Assembly: GCA_018208355.1 (NCBI GenBank)
Contig: CP062796.1
Coordinates: forward strand, 809,217-873,216
Source of the DNA: Candidatus Fermentithermobacillus carboniphilus
Lineage (GTDB): Bacteria; Bacillota; Sulfobacillia; Fermentithermobacillales; Fermentithermobacillaceae
Direction of reading: 5' to 3'
Length of the DNA stretch: 64,000 nucleotides
Shown here: positions 15,634 through 24,033 of the stretch, piece by piece
Layout: each line of letters opens with the position of its first letter
Position numbering within the stretch: the first letter of the stretch is position 1
Made by a program: the position numbers and the translations under genes
The notes under the pieces: model-generated
The model's input: the letters and a program-made list of their open reading frames with translations, nothing else
The model's database searches: none
What the model was told of the DNA's origin: nothing

Positions 15634-17063
15634 ATGCCTGAAACATCGAATTGCTCATTTGTGGGGGTGTCACATCATTGGAATTTGTCAACGGATGGAA
15701 ACACAGTACCCGAAGTCAAGCGCATAAGCTTCACTCTATCTGCAGCTACATGGCAATGTTCCCGCCATCCATACCGCATTACTTCATTGAGAAATGCACC
15801 CAACCGGGAGACATGGTGCTCGATCCGTTCTGTGGAAGGGGAACAACCCCACTCGAGGCGTGTTTGAGCGGTCGAATTGGCGTTGGCAACGATTTGAATC
15901 CCGTGGCTTATTACTTGACCAAGGCCAAAATCAGAGTTCCGGCGTACGATCGTGTTCTCTCGCGCCTGCAGCAGTTGGAAGAAGGGTATAAGCCGCTCTC
16001 CGAAGCAAAGTGCCTGTTAGACTCATACAGGGAGCTTTCTAAGGATGCCGCAGAAATTCAGCAGAGTAAGCCATCGGGAAATCCAGGACTTGATCGGGCA
16101 GCATGGGAGCATCTCACAGCACTCATTCGCGAATTGAGGGAACTGTACGTTCGCTGTGACCCCAACATGCCATACTTTACGAGCCAGGACTATGATTTTA
16201 GAGAAGAAAGCGCCAAAGATATCGGTTATAACGAGTCGTTCCACCACAAGATATGGCTTTTCTACCATCCGGAGACACTGAGACAGCTAGTGTACTTAAA
16301 ACGTAGCCTAGGAAGCCAGCCAGAAGACGAATTCATCAAGGCCCTGGTCCTGGGAATTATGCACGGGCGAGGTAAACATTATCTATCCCTTCCGATGCCG
16401 AATACCTTCAGCATGACCCCAAGATATGTGTTGGCATACTCATATAAGAACATGCTCATCCTTCCTGAAAAGAACGTCTTCGACTGCCTGCGCCGGAAAA
16501 TGGCCTTGATTGATCCCTTGCCTGCCACCTACGTTCAGGGCACTGCATTTTCCTGTGACATCAGGAATCTGCCCGATGCACTTGAACCCTTTCTCGAATC
16601 CGCTGGACAGAAACCGAAACTGCTCGTATCGTCACCACCGTATCTCGGTGTGGTCAAGTACGGACAGTACAACTGGATCAGGCTGTGGTTTCTGGAAGAA
16701 CAGGACAGTCCTCCGAGCCAAGACGGCCATAGGGAAAAATCGCTAGAGGAAACCGTAGATGCTGTACTTGATGACGGGCATCATGATCTTGAAAGCTACC
16801 TTAGATTTATGCGTGAGTCGCTGGAAGCAGTATTGAAGGTGATGGCCCCAAAGTCGATAAGCGCGTGGGTAATTGGAGACGTAGGCGATCTTAACCTGGC
16901 CGAAGCAGTATGGGAGCAATCTGCAAGGCCGTTGGGCGGTTACCGGAAACTCGGCATCATTGCCGACGAGATCGACGAGGGCAAGAAAGTGACAAAAATC
17001 TGGGGCACAGAACGAGGGCGCGCGACAAAGATAGATAGGATCTTGATCCTGGAGAGATCTTGA
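15634..17063 (+). pseudogene. DNA methyltransferase (N4/N6-methylase superfamily) with a frameshift near its N-terminus
   Basis: The start ATG 15634 follows CCAGGAGGAACG and gives MPETSNCSFVGVSHHWN. The rest (FVNGWKHSTRSQAHK, HSICSYMAMFPPS onward) is in another frame that is open to 17063. Adding one T to the run at 15684-15686 joins them. SAM motif I is DPFCGRGTTPLEA and the catalytic motif IV is SSPPYLGVVKYGQ. The order is I then IV with a long helical stretch between, and SPPY resembles N4-cytosine or N6-adenine methylases. An in-frame TTG at 15651 would give a shortened 470-residue product, which may still be active. It overlaps the next gene and probably forms a modification unit with it. 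Confidence 0.75.
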
Positions 17064-17065
17064 AT

Positions 17066-18208
17066 ATGATGGATGGAAACACGGTTTTCTCTATTCTGGA
17101 CAAAATATACAGGTTGGGAACTAAATCCAGTGACACCCGCACTCTCGATGGCATTGAACCACTCGATCCCAAGTACTCCCGTTTCTTCAAGGGAGGATGG
17201 GCAACCGAAGAAATCAAGACCCGCTTCCTATACCTGAACGCAGTCCTTGATCAAGGCAGTGATATGGTGGGGACAAGGGAGTTCCTACGTAGAGTAACAA
17301 ATGAGCTATACTCCATGGGAATAGACTTCCTACACCACCCCGAGAAATTCCTATCTAATACTTACGTGGTGGAGCAAGTGGTTTTGAAGGTTCACGACAT
17401 TGTAAAAGCCGAACGCGCCCGATGGGCACAGGAGTTTCTGGACAATCCAGATGCGTATAATCTACTTCTCGTTTTCGGAGAACGCGTGACACAGGTATTA
17501 TCCCACATTGTAGTCTCTTGGGGCCTACCGCTGGCAATCATTCAAAAGGCGACTGCAAGATACGGTTCTCTTCTACAGATGCTCGATAGCTATGACACTG
17601 CAGAGCAAATGGTAGCAGCCATTAAGTCAGACCGGGATTTCGGCCTCGGAAAAGCCATAGGAGATAAGGCATGTCACCTTTTCTGCAAATGGGTTGTAGA
17701 CGAGGAGAACTTACTGCCCCTCGTGCCCGGAAGAGCCGGATGGTCTAAGAATTCATATGAAGTCCCAGTGGACTCAAACGTAGGTCGGGTGCTGGTAATG
17801 AGTGGGATAGCCGCGTACTTTTGCGGCGACGACGAACTCCGCAGACAGCAAGTGCTTCAGCCCAAGCCTGACGGTCGAATCTATATCCGTGCTACAAACT
17901 TGCGGAGGTGCAAGGTCTGTAAGACAGCACCTCTCGACGAAGCAAATTCCCTGGCCTCAATTAGGCGCCTTTACGCCAGCCGCCTGCAAACCATCACTTT
18001 GCCAAAGTTCCTGAACGTGTGCGTAGAGACAATTGCCGCCGGTCTCGGTGAAGAACCACGGATCGCTCACCTGGATGACGGCCTTCTCAAGGTAGCGCTG
18101 ACGTGGTGCCGCAACGGAGATTACCGGTGTAAAGAAGGCTGCGCACTTAAGGATGAGTGCTGGGCCTTTAACGAGGCTCCTGATGCCATGGCAAAATACC
18201 ACACTTGA
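17066..18208 (+). CDS. Unrecognised methylase-linked protein with Cys-rich C-terminus
   Basis: About 380 residues. The start lies at the methylase stop (GGAGAGATCTTGAATATG; TTG 17060 would overlap it). Residues about 120-300 are helical. A possible helix-hairpin-helix-like stretch is GKAIGDKACHLFCKWVVDEE. The C-terminal half carries Cys in CKVCKTAP, NVCVETI, TWCRNGDYRCKEGCALKDECWAF, enough for an Fe-S cluster or zinc. Overall it recalls HhH-GPD/endonuclease III-type proteins with a C-terminal cluster, but I cannot assign it. Context suggests a restriction endonuclease or a repair-type partner of the methylase (inference). Confidence 0.65.
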   Translation: MMDGNTVFSILDKIYRLGTKSSDTRTLDGIEPLDPKYSRFFKGGWATEEIKTRFLYLNAVLDQGSDMVGTREFLRRVTNELYSMGIDFLHHPEKFLSNTYVVEQVVLKVHDIVKAERARWAQEFLDNPDAYNLLLVFGERVTQVLSHIVVSWGLPLAIIQKATARYGSLLQMLDSYDTAEQMVAAIKSDRDFGLGKAIGDKACHLFCKWVVDEENLLPLVPGRAGWSKNSYEVPVDSNVGRVLVMSGIAAYFCGDDELRRQQVLQPKPDGRIYIRATNLRRCKVCKTAPLDEANSLASIRRLYASRLQTITLPKFLNVCVETIAAGLGEEPRIAHLDDGLLKVALTWCRNGDYRCKEGCALKDECWAFNEAPDAMAKYHT

Positions 18209-18346
18209 ACTGAGCTTATGCTCTGTAATTGAAAAGCACCATGGAATAGGAACCGATCTGATGACGTCTCCGCGTCATCGACTGCAACCGGCCCTACTGT
18301 GCTGGGTCGTTCCCATTGGGATAACCAGGCGTAAATAGGCAAAATG

Positions 18347-18390
18347 GAAGGGATGGCTCTGAAATTACAGGTAGCCATCCCTTCTATTGT
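18347..18390. terminator. 12-bp perfect hairpin between convergent genes
   Basis: GAAGGGATGGCT (18347-18358) pairs exactly with AGCCATCCCTTC (18373-18384). It is preceded by AAAA and followed by TATTGT, so it can serve the methylase unit on the plus strand and the TPP-enzyme operon on the minus strand. Confidence 0.65.
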
Positions 18391-18522
18391 CGTCACCCTA
18401 ATCCCAAACGTACGTGGGCGACCCGAGTTTCTATAAACCAGATTTGCCTGTTGAACTCACAAGTCGGCTTGGGTCTCTTACCGCCTAGCATCCGCGCTAG
18501 GATGGGATACGCCGATATCTCT

Positions 18523-20211
18523 CTACCTGGCGATTGGTCCACAATCCTCAGGATCCAGGAGGACATCAACCACAGCCGGCTTGTTGAGAGCAAGAGCTTT
18601 ACGGACCGTCGGGGCTATCTCATCAGGTTCGCTCACCCGGAAGCCTTCGAGCCCGAAAGCTTTTGCCACAGCCGCATAGTCGGGGCCGCTGATGTCGGTA
18701 CCCGGGAATACACCCTTCTCGGCAGCCCTGCCCTTGAACCGCAACAGCCCTGCTTTGACGGCGGCGTACATGCGGTTGTTGGCGACAACATACACCACAG
18801 GTATCTCATACTTTGCTGCCGTCCAGAGCGCCTGGATGCCCATCTGCATGACCCCGTCTCCTACAAACCCGATAACTTTCCTAGAGGGGTCTCCAAGTTT
18901 CACCCCCAAGGCGGCTCCAGGTCCCCAACCTATACATCCACCCGAGGAAGAGGAGAAGTAGGACTTCGGGTTAGTCCTAGGCAAGTGGTTGACCAGAGGC
19001 TCGTTCGAGGTTATACCATCGCTGACCACCGTCGTATCATCGTCCATCACCTCGGCCAGGGCAGTCGCCAATCGCTGTGTCTTTATGGGACGGACGTCTT
19101 TTACGGCAGCGGCTTCCTCCTGTAGCCTCTGCTTGAAAGCTGCGTTGATCTTCTCGGCGCGCTCAGTTTGCTTTTGCTTCCACGCGGGATCAACGCCGCT
19201 TTGTTTTACAGCCGCAATCAAGTCCTTCAACGCGGACCGGGCATCTGCCACAAGCCCAACTTCTACAGGATAAATCTTGGCCACCTCAAAAGCATCGGCA
19301 CACACGTGGATCAGTTTGGCCGTGGGCGGTATTTGAGGGAACGCCGGGGGAACAAACTCTGTAAAGAGTCTCATCCCAATAGCCAGTATGACATCGGCAT
19401 TCTTGACGAAGTCTGCGTTCGGGTTGAAGGGACCGACATAATGCGGATGGTTCGTCGGGAATGCACAGAAGTCCACCGCAAGACGGTTCTCCACGGCAAC
19501 CGGGACGCCGAGCAAATCAGCGAATGCAAGCATATCATCCCATGCTGCGTCTTTTGCCACATCACTACCCGCGATAATGAGAGGCCGTTCCGCACTCAGG
19601 AGGACCTTAGCGGCCTTCTCAACCTCTTTCGGGCAGGCTCTCAAGCTGGGGGATAGACGGTAGCCCTTGGCCTCGAAGATCTCAATCTCCGCCTTGTTGG
19701 ACATCAAATCTTCCGGCAGAGCTACGAATACCGGCCCCGTAGGAGCACTTGTGGCAATTTTCAGAGCACGTGTTACGTTTTCGGAGATAGCATCGGTGCG
19801 AAGCACCAGCCAATCCCATTTTGTGTACTGTTTTACCGATTCCTGGATGTCATGGGAGGTGGTAAAAGCGGTCCGGCCCTGAATTCTCGTGTCCTTGATG
19901 CAGGCGCAAACCAGGAGCGGGATCCCGTTCACTTTTGCGTTGTGTATTTGACCTAAACCATTGGCGAGGCCGACGTTAGTGTGCAGGCTGACAACACCGG
20001 GCTTTCCGGTAATGCGCGCATAACCATCGGCCATCGACACGGCAACCCCTTCGTGGGTGGCCAACACGTACGATATCTCCTTATAGTCAACCAACGCATC
20101 CAGCAAACTGGCCTCAGTTGTGCCCGGGAGTCCGAAAATATACTGGACATCCCAGGATTTGAGCGTCTCCATGAACGCCTGTGCCCCTGTCAGTTCTCTC
20201 TTGGTACTCAT
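18523..20211 (-). CDS. Thiamine pyrophosphate-dependent enzyme, acetolactate synthase/2-oxoacid decarboxylase-like (copy 1)
   Basis: 562 residues with the three-domain TPP enzyme layout. The catalytic Glu lies in ATHEGVAVSMADGYAR (about residue 53). The FAD/nucleotide-like middle domain holds ERPLIIAGSDVAKDAAW. The TPP-Mg motif GFVGDGVMQMG with the later NN (VVYVVANNRM) lies near 450-480. Sequence features fit the benzoylformate decarboxylase, oxalyl-CoA decarboxylase and acetolactate synthase group equally. Lack of an acetolactate regulatory subunit and linkage to a carboxylate transporter and an aldehyde oxidoreductase favour decarboxylation of a 2-oxoacid to an aldehyde (inference). It is closely related to the copy at 24034-25710 and is the last gene of its operon. 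Confidence 0.85.
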   Translation of the reverse strand: MSTKRELTGAQAFMETLKSWDVQYIFGLPGTTEASLLDALVDYKEISYVLATHEGVAVSMADGYARITGKPGVVSLHTNVGLANGLGQIHNAKVNGIPLLVCACIKDTRIQGRTAFTTSHDIQESVKQYTKWDWLVLRTDAISENVTRALKIATSAPTGPVFVALPEDLMSNKAEIEIFEAKGYRLSPSLRACPKEVEKAAKVLLSAERPLIIAGSDVAKDAAWDDMLAFADLLGVPVAVENRLAVDFCAFPTNHPHYVGPFNPNADFVKNADVILAIGMRLFTEFVPPAFPQIPPTAKLIHVCADAFEVAKIYPVEVGLVADARSALKDLIAAVKQSGVDPAWKQKQTERAEKINAAFKQRLQEEAAAVKDVRPIKTQRLATALAEVMDDDTTVVSDGITSNEPLVNHLPRTNPKSYFSSSSGGCIGWGPGAALGVKLGDPSRKVIGFVGDGVMQMGIQALWTAAKYEIPVVYVVANNRMYAAVKAGLLRFKGRAAEKGVFPGTDISGPDYAAVAKAFGLEGFRVSEPDEIAPTVRKALALNKPAVVDVLLDPEDCGPIAR

Positions 20212-20240
20212 GTCTGGCTCATCCTCCTATATTTTGAGAT

Positions 20241-21669
20241 TTATTTAATTAGCCCCAGAAGGCGCCAGTAAGGAACGCATAACAGCGTTCCCACCAGTGT
20301 CACGAGCATGAACACATTGTTGAGTTTCCTCGCTTGCTCGTGACTGAAGCCTTTTTCTTGAGTTGCCGAATAAAGGGCAAGATACATGGGATTGACATAA
20401 GGAAGGATCCATAGAGCTCCGGCTCCCACCGCAATGAGCACTATCAGGAAGGGGTTTATCCCTGCCGTTTGCGCAACCGGTCCCAAGATGAGAACCATGA
20501 GAACGCCGGTAGTGATCAAGTTTGCAAATACCAGTCGACCAACAAAAGTCAATATCACCGCAAGACCGAGGAACAGGTACGGATTGCCGGAGATATTCTT
20601 TAAGGCAGGACCGGCTACCCCTTTGACCCAGCCGTCCACCTTAAAGTACTGCATAACCGATCCTATCGAGCTGATTATGCCGACATAAACCCAAAGCGCC
20701 CAGTCTACGCCATTCCTGAAACTCATGCGGTCTACCACATTCAACGCGAACAAGACAGCCGCCCCACTTAAGGCGACCCAGGCAGTATCGATATTTATGG
20801 ATATTACCGGTCATCCACAACAGCAATGCGAGGGCCAGCACCACTGCAGTGCGTTTTTCCTGGACCGACATAGGACCCATTTTGCTCAATTCCGTCTGCA
20901 CCTTTTCCGCCGAAACTCTGGACGATTCAGGTTTATACATCGTTATCAAGGACAGGTACAGTACGACAGTAACCAAAACAGCAAGCGGAAGTGCAGCCAG
21001 CAACCAACCAGACCAGGAGATTTCGTTCTTGATGGCTTGAGGGAGGGCCGCAAAAATTGCCAGGTTAGGAGCTCCGCCGGTCATAAACGCAAGAGTAGCC
21101 ACGGGAACACAGCCTGCCCATACAGCAAGCGTGAGACCGTTCATCCCCGGGCTTCTCGGGCCATATCCCGATTGGTCAGCCATCTCCATGGCAACAGGAC
21201 CCAACATGGTCACTTTTGCAATGCCGTTAGGCACTACGGGGCCCAACACTATTCCAGCCAGGAGCGTTCCGAGAACCTGGCCGCGGTAGGTGGGAGGCAG
21301 AATCTTCAGAAGCCACAAAGATATCCTCCTGACCAAACCGGTCTTGATGAGTGCAGTCGCAAACACGAGGGCTGACATGAGGAGCCACTGGGTTGAGCCG
21401 GAAAACGCTCCAAGGGCAATGTTGGCGGGAACCTTCAACCCTATCATCCAAATCAACACCATAATGATAGCCGTGACATAGTCCGGAAACACCCCGGTGG
21501 CCCAGTACACTACGGCCCATGCCAAGAGCCCTAGGTTCCACATGGCCCCCTTAGTCAGCCCCTCCGGCGGGTTCGCAAATCCAATCCCGAGAGCCAAAAC
21601 TATCCCGACCACTGCCCAAATTATTTTCTTCGTATTTGCGGATTTCGGAGCTGCTGTTTGACTGCCCAT
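20241..21669 (-). pseudogene. DASS/SLC13-type anion (carboxylate) symporter, copy 1, broken by a one-base insertion
   Basis: Two overlapping frames together align along the whole of the intact copy at 25734-27149. The first runs from 21669 to WMTGNIHK, the second from IDTAWVALSGA to the stop at 20241. Removing one base at 20793 (AAATATC to AAAATC on the minus strand) restores a single frame of about 475 residues. About 11 membrane segments and the conserved LGPVVPNGIAK and ILGPVAQTAG turns are visible, and the C-terminal GFSHEQARKL motif is shared with copy 2. Intact family members move di- or tricarboxylates, sulfate or similar anions with sodium. Because the rest of the gene is clean, an assembly error or a very recent mutation is likely. 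Confidence 0.8.
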
Positions 21670-21719
21670 CAACGTCTCTCTCCTTCGTCCTTTCAGAGTC
21701 TATTATTACGGAATGCTTG

Positions 21720-23420
21720 TCACAACCGGGAAAAAAGCTTATTTAACTCCTCGCGGGGCACATCGAAAACCAGATTGTAAGGTTGGAGGCGCTCTCTGTA
21801 CAGGAACTCCGGTAGCCGATCGTGAGCGGAGACAATCCCGGCCCTAGCGTTGAAGTCTCTTTCCATTAGTAGACACTCTCGACCGAGTTTTTCGAAGTCC
21901 TCCGGGCCGAACTTGCTTCCTGTGGCGCTGTTGACCAGTTCCATGATCTTGTCAGTATGTTCGGCCGTCGCACTGAAAAGGAAGCTGCATAAGTCTAATA
22001 CGTCGTAGGCCGCCCGCTTCACCTGAGAAATCCGAGAGACGTCTACCTGGCCTTCCGGCGAATGGTGGTCCACCTTAAAAGCCACGGTATGCCCTGCGGT
22101 GTGGTCTGCTCCCATGGGACTGGTAGCATAGGTGACCCCCATCCCCTTCACTGCTCGGGGATCGTAAGCGGCAAGAGCCTGCCCTTTGACAGTGGGTACA
22201 CGGTGCCATCCCAGGACCTTTCCGGTAATCTCAGCGCCTGCCCCCAGAACTCTCCCCAGGATGTCTCCAGCGCGTATGTGCTCGAGGGCTTCCTCAACCG
22301 CTGTTACATCGCCAAACTTCCATAGACCCGCATCCATGGCGACGGCGATGGCAGCTCCTGTCTCGATGGTATCAACGCCCAAGTCATTGCAGGCGCGATT
22401 GAATCGGGCGATTGCATCCACATCCCCAATCCCGAGGTTGGATCCCATCATCACCAACGTCTCATACTCAAGCGCCCGAACTATCTCTTTGCCATCGGGA
22501 TCCGGAAAGATGTTCGAGCACCTTACAAGACATCCTGCCATACAGGGATGCCCGGTGGTCCCAGCCCCTCCTCGCTGAGTTATCACTTGGTGTAGGGTGG
22601 TCCCACGGATGTTATCTGCTTTCTCAAACTGCCCATGAGAGAAGTTCCGGGTTGGAAGCCCTCCCAGGTGGTACATGGTGTTGACCATAGACGCTGTGCC
22701 CTGTGTCGAGAAGACTTTCGAGGTCATGGGGTTTTCCAGTATATACTTATTGAGTTCTGAGCGGGCCTTGACGAAAGCTTCCTCGTCAGCGAGAGGTACT
22801 TTCTTGTTGACGGGTCTCAACACTATGGCTTTAAGTCCTTTGGAAGCCATAACCGCACCGAGTCCACCCCGTCCGGCTGCCCTGCCTGGTACTCCTTCCC
22901 TGTCGGTGCACATCACTGCCGAGACATTCATCTTGAAGTCTGCCGCAGGACCGTTTAGCACCAGGGCACTATCCCCGAAGCGCTGCCGCAATAGGTCTGC
23001 AGTTTGGTAAATCCCAACACCTTTCAGCTCCGGGGCCTCTTCAATCCTGGCATTCTCTTCATCCACCACTAATACTCCGGCAAAACCAAAGGGGGCTTGC
23101 CCCTTCACCACTATGGCCTTAATCGCGAGTCGCGCCAAGAACTCACCGACGTTGCCCCCGGCGTTAGCCTCCTTGATGCCTCCAGTCAAAGGGCTCTTGC
23201 CGCCAACAGAGACCCTGCCAGAGGAACTAAAGCCCGTGCCCGCAAGAGGCCCACGCGTTACTATGAAGATGTTATTCGGACCAAGGGGCTCTGCGGTCGG
23301 ATCCATCTCCTCTGTCAAAATCTTGGCTATTAGACCTCTTCCCCACCACTTTTGATAGCTTTCCGGTTCCTCTTCAAAAGCGATGGAACGCTCGCCCATG
23401 TCCACACGAAGGATTTTCAC
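21720..23420 (-). CDS. Aldehyde:ferredoxin oxidoreductase (tungsten/molybdenum pterin enzyme)
   Basis: 566 residues from GTG 23420, behind AGGAGGTGGGCAAA. The 4Fe-4S ligands are CMAGCLVRC near the middle and a fourth Cys in VLDLCSFLF near the C-terminus. The pterin-binding signature is GVDTIETGAAIA. The N-terminal barrel motif RGPLAGTGFSSSGRVSVGGKSP is typical. The enzyme oxidises aldehydes to acids in the cytoplasm and reduces ferredoxin, with W or Mo in a bis-pterin cofactor. It lies between a MoaD-like gene and the DASS/TPP pair. The TPP enzyme could supply its aldehyde (inference). Nearest family is clear; whether the substrate is aliphatic or aromatic is not. Confidence 0.92.
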   Translation of the reverse strand: MKILRVDMGERSIAFEEEPESYQKWWGRGLIAKILTEEMDPTAEPLGPNNIFIVTRGPLAGTGFSSSGRVSVGGKSPLTGGIKEANAGGNVGEFLARLAIKAIVVKGQAPFGFAGVLVVDEENARIEEAPELKGVGIYQTADLLRQRFGDSALVLNGPAADFKMNVSAVMCTDREGVPGRAAGRGGLGAVMASKGLKAIVLRPVNKKVPLADEEAFVKARSELNKYILENPMTSKVFSTQGTASMVNTMYHLGGLPTRNFSHGQFEKADNIRGTTLHQVITQRGGAGTTGHPCMAGCLVRCSNIFPDPDGKEIVRALEYETLVMMGSNLGIGDVDAIARFNRACNDLGVDTIETGAAIAVAMDAGLWKFGDVTAVEEALEHIRAGDILGRVLGAGAEITGKVLGWHRVPTVKGQALAAYDPRAVKGMGVTYATSPMGADHTAGHTVAFKVDHHSPEGQVDVSRISQVKRAAYDVLDLCSFLFSATAEHTDKIMELVNSATGSKFGPEDFEKLGRECLLMERDFNARAGIVSAHDRLPEFLYRERLQPYNLVFDVPREELNKLFSRL

Positions 23421-23511
23421 TTTGCCCACCTCCTGACTTATCCCAGCATAGCAGCCGAGCACAATCTACATGCACGCAGGGGCATACGTAACTCCTGAAA
23501 CGCTCTTCCGC

Positions 23512-23781
23512 TCATCCGCCGGTCAGAGCTGCGATGACCTCGATTACATCATCGTACTTCAATACATCTTCTGCCTTTAATGGTTTTCCTGAACGCAAAA
23601 TTGACGCGTAACCGGGAAAGTCGTACTCGGAACCCCCGGGGAAAAAGTGTTGCGATAATGCAGGATACTCCTGAACCAAGCGCTTAAAAACCTCCAGGAC
23701 TGTGGCTCTATCCGATACCTCTAGGAACACCTCCTTTCTCCCAGCAATAGTAGAATAGGGAGGGTAAAGGACGATCCTCAC
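23512..23781 (-). CDS. MoaD/ThiS-like ubiquitin-fold sulfur carrier
   Basis: About 89 residues from GTG 23781 (TTG 23811 is an alternative) with a beta-grasp pattern and the obligatory C-terminal Gly-Gly (DDVIEVIAALTGG). MoaD supplies sulfur for the molybdopterin dithiolene. MoaD-like genes are often linked to aldehyde:ferredoxin oxidoreductase genes and are thought to serve their tungstopterin. Here it is the first gene of the operon, 91 bases ahead of the oxidoreductase. The inserted PGGSEYDFPGYASILRSGKP loop makes it longer than typical MoaD. Confidence 0.85.
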   Translation of the reverse strand: MRIVLYPPYSTIAGRKEVFLEVSDRATVLEVFKRLVQEYPALSQHFFPGGSEYDFPGYASILRSGKPLKAEDVLKYDDVIEVIAALTGG

Positions 23782-23870
23782 TCCGGCATCAGATCCCTTC
23801 ACAATACCCAAAGTAGGATGCTACTGGGGTCGAAACATACGCCTTTGTCCTATTCGCCCAGGCATGCAGC

Positions 23871-23938
23871 AATCCTATTTTGGGGAATTATGAACAAGTT
23901 AAATAATTAATTGAAAGATCGTGAAAGCTGGGATTATC
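23871..23938 (-). promoter_or_regulatory. 68-bp conserved element, copy 1, upstream of the AOR-DASS1-TPP1 operon
   Basis: Aligned without gaps to 27343-27410, 56 of 68 positions are identical. The best-conserved blocks are AATCCTATTTTGG, TATGAACAA, TAATTAAT and GAAAGAT (plus strand). On the minus strand it holds TTCAAT and CATAAT 17 bp apart, a possible promoter. Both copies precede minus-strand operons of the same make-up, so this is a shared promoter plus operator. Confidence 0.7.
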
Positions 23939-23960
23939 GCTTTAACGAGACATAAGGATC

Positions 23961-24020
23961 CGGGAGCCCCCGAATCCGGCTCCCGAAGCCTGGGAGGCAC
24001 CGGGTGGGTGCCCCCCAGGC
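23961..24020 (-). terminator. Tandem GC-rich hairpins after the second TPP-enzyme operon
   Basis: A 14-bp stem with one mismatch (23988-24001 with 24007-24020) and a second perfect 8-bp stem (23961-23968 with 23978-23985) follow the TPP2 stop. No T-run is present. They separate that operon from the conserved element of the next one. Confidence 0.55.
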
Positions 24021-24033
24021 AAGGTTCCAGAAT

